Shown here in pieces: positions 41,505 to 44,169 of a DNA stretch of 44,169 nucleotides. Numbering within the stretch: the stretch's first letter is position 1; the number at the start of each line of letters is the position of its first letter. The DNA comes from an uncultured Bacteroidales bacterium (GTDB lineage: Bacteria > Bacteroidota > Bacteroidia > Bacteroidales > Bacteroidaceae): NCBI GenBank assembly GCA_902779875.1, contig CACZCX010000010.1, forward strand, positions 1-44,169. Reading direction: 5' to 3'. The position numbers and the translations under genes are program-made. The notes under the pieces are model-generated. The model ran no database searches and was not told the DNA's origin. It saw only the letters and a list, made by a program, of their open reading frames with translations.

Positions 41505-41577
41505 TTTGTCTTTTTGTGCTACGAAGATAATTAAAAGAATGTGATTTTGTAAATTCGCGTTCGTAAAGTTTAAGGAT

Positions 41578-44061
41578 ATGATTGACTACCATAGCGAACT
41601 GAACCCCAGCCAGTGTGATGCGGTGCTCTATACCGATGGAGACTGCATGGTCATTGCGGGTGCCGGTTCCGGAAAGACACGAGTGCTTACATACCGTATT
41701 GCGCATCTTCTTGAGGAGGGGGTGGACCCCTGGGCCATCCTGGCTCTCACGTTCACCAACAAGGCTGCCGGCGAGATGAAGCAGCGTATTGCCGCAAAGG
41801 TGGGCGAGAACCGTGCCCGATATCTCTGGATGGGTACTTTCCACAGCATATTCAGCCGTATCCTCAGGAGTGAGTCCGACCGTCTGGGTTACAGCTCCAA
41901 CTTTACCATCTACGACCAGACAGACAGCCAGAACCTCATCAAGTCAATCGTCCGTGACATGCAGCTTGATGAGAAGGTATACAAACCCAGCGTGGTGCAG
42001 AACCGCATATCGAACGCAAAGAACCGCCTCTTGACTGCATCGGCCTATAACTCCAATGCCGATATCTACAAGCACGACCAGTTCAAGCGCATACCCATGA
42101 CGGGCAAGATATACGAGCGTTACGAGCAGCGCTGCCGCCAGTCCGATGCCATGGACTTTGATGACCTGCTGCTTAACACCTTCATCCTGTTCCGTGACCA
42201 TCCCGATGTGCAGGAGCGTTACGGGTCAAGTTTCAAGCATATCCTGGTTGACGAGTATCAGGACACCAACTACGCCCAGCACTGCATCGTATGGCAGCTG
42301 ACCAGGCATGGGGCCAAGGTCTGCGTGGTGGGTGATGACGCCCAGAGCATCTACTCGTTCCGCGGTGCCAACCTGGACAACATGCTCAAGTTCTCCAAGC
42401 TCTACCCCGATTCCAAACTGTTCAAGCTGGAGCAGAACTACCGCTCCACCCAGACCATAGTCGAGGCTGCCGGCAGTCTTATAAGAAAGAATCACGCCCA
42501 GATTCCCAAGAATGTGTTCTCGGAGAACGAGCAGGGTGACAAGATACGCGTGCAGTGCGCCCATTCGGACCTTGAGGAGAGTGAGATGGTGGTGAACCGC
42601 ATGCTGGACCTCAAGACCTTCAAGGATGTGCCATGGAGCCAGATGGCCGTGCTTTACCGTACCAACGCCCAGTCCCGCTCGCTTGAGGAGGCGCTGCGCA
42701 AACGCGGCCTGCCGTACAAGATATACGGCGGACTCTCATTCTATCAGCGCAAAGAGATCAAGGACACCATAGCCTATTTCCGTATGAGCGTGAACCCCAA
42801 TGACGAGGAGGCGTTCAAGCGTATCATAAACTATCCCGCACGTGGCATAGGACAGACTACCGTGGGCAAGATCATATCGTGCGCCATGGACCAGGGTGTG
42901 AGCCTGTGGGATGTGGTATGTCACCCTAGTGACTACGGACTCGACGTGAACTCCGGAACCGCAGCCAAGCTGGCCGGTTTCAGGGGCATGCTGGAGAGTT
43001 TCATGGCCGATGCCGCCACTGCCACGGCACAGCAGCTGGCCCAGCGTATCGTTGACGAGACCGGCATAATGCGTGAACTCAAGGCCGATACCACCGTAGA
43101 GGGTGAGAGTCGCCGCCAGAACGTTGAAGAACTTATGGTGAACATAAGCCAGTTCTGCAATGACCGTGAGGAGGAGGGCGATGACAAATGCCACATGACC
43201 GACTACCTGAGCGAGGTCTCACTCATGACCGACCAGGATAACGAGACCGATGAGGACCTGGAGAAGGTCACTCTCATGACCGTCCATGCCGCCAAGGGCC
43301 TGGAGTTCGATGCCGTCTTTATAGTAGGACTTGAGGAGAACCTGTTTCCAAGTGATATGGGTGGCGATGACGAACGGGCCGTGGAGGAGGAGCGTCGTCT
43401 CTTCTATGTGGCAATGACCCGTGCACGCAAGTATCTGACGCTGCTGTTTGCAACCAGTCGTTTCAAGTTCGGCAGTGTGGATTTCTGCACGCCCAGCCGT
43501 TTCCTTAAGGAGATTGACTCAAGATACCTTAATGTGGTTGGGGGAACAACAGCGGGGACAGTCCCCTTTGGTTCCGGGAAGAGTTCGTTCAATTCTAAAC
43601 CTGGGTTGGAACCAAAATGGACAGTCCCCGGTGAGTTCGGTTCTAAATCACGATGGGAGCCCGCGGGGACAGTCCCCTTTGGTTCCGGGAAGAAGCCGTT
43701 CAATTCTAAACTTGGGTTGGAACCAAAAGGGACAGTCCCCGGTGAGTTCGGTTCCAAATCACGATGGGAGCCCGCGGGGAAAGTCCCCGGTAATCAGTTC
43801 AAGCCTAAGACTCAATTTGAAGGACGGGCATGGCAGAAAGGGAATTTCCAGGTGGTTACCGAATCCATGCTCAAGAATTCGTCACCAGCCCAATCATCGG
43901 CCCTTCATGAGGGTAACGTTATAGAGCACGAGCGTTTTGGAATAGGCAGCGTGCTCTCAGTCGAGGGCTCCGGTGATAACGCCAAAGCCCGCATAAAATT
44001 CCTCAACGTAGGCGAGAAAACCCTCCTCCTCAAATTCGCCCGCTACAAAATCCTCAAATAG
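41578..44061 (+). CDS. uvrD: ATP-dependent DNA helicase UvrD/PcrA with repeat-expanded linker
   Basis: Superfamily 1A 3'-5' DNA helicase for excision and mismatch repair and replication restart, 827 residues. Motifs seen: AGAGSGKT at 27-34, TFTNKAAGEMKQR, LVDEYQDTN, VVGDDAQSIYSFRGA, VHAAKGLEFDAVF, and RRLFYVAMTRAR. The C-terminal Tudor-like domain (VIEHERFGIGSVLSVEGSG to KILK) is present. Between helicase core and tail, residues 659-732 are two in-frame 37-residue repeats beginning AGTVPFGSGK, translated from REP-like DNA. pcrA is an alternative name. The last codons are part of the inverted repeat that leaves the window. Confidence 0.95.
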   Translation: MIDYHSELNPSQCDAVLYTDGDCMVIAGAGSGKTRVLTYRIAHLLEEGVDPWAILALTFTNKAAGEMKQRIAAKVGENRARYLWMGTFHSIFSRILRSESDRLGYSSNFTIYDQTDSQNLIKSIVRDMQLDEKVYKPSVVQNRISNAKNRLLTASAYNSNADIYKHDQFKRIPMTGKIYERYEQRCRQSDAMDFDDLLLNTFILFRDHPDVQERYGSSFKHILVDEYQDTNYAQHCIVWQLTRHGAKVCVVGDDAQSIYSFRGANLDNMLKFSKLYPDSKLFKLEQNYRSTQTIVEAAGSLIRKNHAQIPKNVFSENEQGDKIRVQCAHSDLEESEMVVNRMLDLKTFKDVPWSQMAVLYRTNAQSRSLEEALRKRGLPYKIYGGLSFYQRKEIKDTIAYFRMSVNPNDEEAFKRIINYPARGIGQTTVGKIISCAMDQGVSLWDVVCHPSDYGLDVNSGTAAKLAGFRGMLESFMADAATATAQQLAQRIVDETGIMRELKADTTVEGESRRQNVEELMVNISQFCNDREEEGDDKCHMTDYLSEVSLMTDQDNETDEDLEKVTLMTVHAAKGLEFDAVFIVGLEENLFPSDMGGDDERAVEEERRLFYVAMTRARKYLTLLFATSRFKFGSVDFCTPSRFLKEIDSRYLNVVGGTTAGTVPFGSGKSSFNSKPGLEPKWTVPGEFGSKSRWEPAGTVPFGSGKKPFNSKLGLEPKGTVPGEFGSKSRWEPAGKVPGNQFKPKTQFEGRAWQKGNFQVVTESMLKNSSPAQSSALHEGNVIEHERFGIGSVLSVEGSGDNAKARIKFLNVGEKTLLLKFARYKILK
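43552..43790 (+). repeat. 111-bp tandem REP-like units inside the uvrD frame
   Basis: Units 43552-43662 and 43663-43773, and the start of a third at 43774, repeat with a period of 111 bases (37 codons), so the frame is kept. Each contains two near-palindromes of the GGGGACAGTCCCC type in inverted flanking context (CCCTTTGGTTCC against GGAACCAAAA). Cores lie at 43554-43566, 43619-43629, 43665-43677, 43729-43740 and, altered, 43776-43788. Units differ at only a few codons (SS to KP, P to L, W to G). Confidence 0.9.
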
Positions 44062-44169
44062 GGGCACAATAGGGACGGTTCTATCTGTGCCCTTTTGATT
44101 TGAATCAACTAATTGAGGATTTCTTTCAAGGGCACAGATAGAACCGTCCCTATTGTGCCCTATTTGAGG
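44052..44169. repeat. REP-like inverted pair after uvrD, cut by the window end
   Basis: Left arm 44052-44094 and right arm 44128-44169 are inverted copies with a single-base indel. The core arm is the same family as 12846-12988, and the base change AAAAGGG to AATAGGG is matched on both arms. Here the symmetry goes beyond the REP-like arm into the last uvrD codons (CCTCAAATA mirrored at 44161-44169) and may continue outside the window. Confidence 0.85.

Noticed and set aside
43552-43790. Tandem repeats in uvrD as a CRISPR-like or phase-variable array.
   Set aside because: Only two units without spacers, in frame and inside an intact gene; no cas genes, and the 111-base unit cannot cause frameshifts by unit loss.

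Overview
The window reads as chromosome of a Bacteroidales bacterium (phylum Bacteroidota). The grounds are a Na+-pumping NADH:quinone oxidoreductase operon, an ECF sigma / anti-sigma / TonB-dependent receptor set, several TAnnTTTG-type -7 promoter boxes, few Shine-Dalgarno sites, and protein sequences typical of the group (lysine-type SerA, CPS1-like CarB, DUF1015 after serA). The window cuts nqrB at its left edge and an inverted repeat beyond uvrD at its right edge. I saw no phage, plasmid, IS element or CRISPR array.

Layout. 1-4283: nqrBCDEF, ending in a terminator bracketed by a 20-bp inverted repeat. 4419-5421: a small membrane protein and an ABC ATPase. 5520-9257: sigma factor, anti-sigma factor and TonB-dependent receptor. 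9590-12847: serC, serA and DUF1015. 12988-16709: MmcQ/YjbR protein (minus strand), nitroreductase lipoprotein, YigZ/IMPACT protein and GH67 alpha-glucuronidase. 16866-18245: two small secreted or outer-membrane proteins flanking tRNA-Thr(CGT). 18333-18941: formate/nitrite-type channel. 19224-23527: carA and carB behind a leader with an intrinsic terminator. 23877-27504 (minus): fabD, a GH13 amylase and pfkA. 27700-38205: a nine-gene Wzx/Wzy-type exopolysaccharide operon (initiating transferase, Wza-like export protein, Wzz, Wzy/EpsG, Wzx, three glycosyltransferases and a TupA-like ATP-grasp protein). 38271-39188: secreted CE1-like esterase. 39462-41504 (minus): CPA2 antiporter. 41578-44061: UvrD/PcrA helicase.

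The most unusual content is in small palindromic DNA. (1) A ~245-bp, five-hairpin element occurs twice (23616-23858 and 39190-39435), each time between convergent genes, and the two copies differ in their stems by compensatory changes. (2) REP-like palindromes of at least two families occur as inverted pairs that bracket terminators or abut stop codons (4287-4379, 12846-12988, 44052-44169). One family also lies inside the uvrD reading frame as two 111-bp tandem units translated in frame. (3) The 3' end of the tRNA-Thr gene is mirrored just downstream of it. No REP-associated transposase is in the window.

Among proteins, CarA lacks its glutaminase nucleophile (Gly248 where Cys is expected). 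It is paired with a CarB that resembles eukaryotic CPS1, which suggests an ammonia-using carbamoyl-phosphate synthetase. SerA carries lysine at the usual catalytic histidine. The anti-sigma factor is a short form without the usual FecR middle region.
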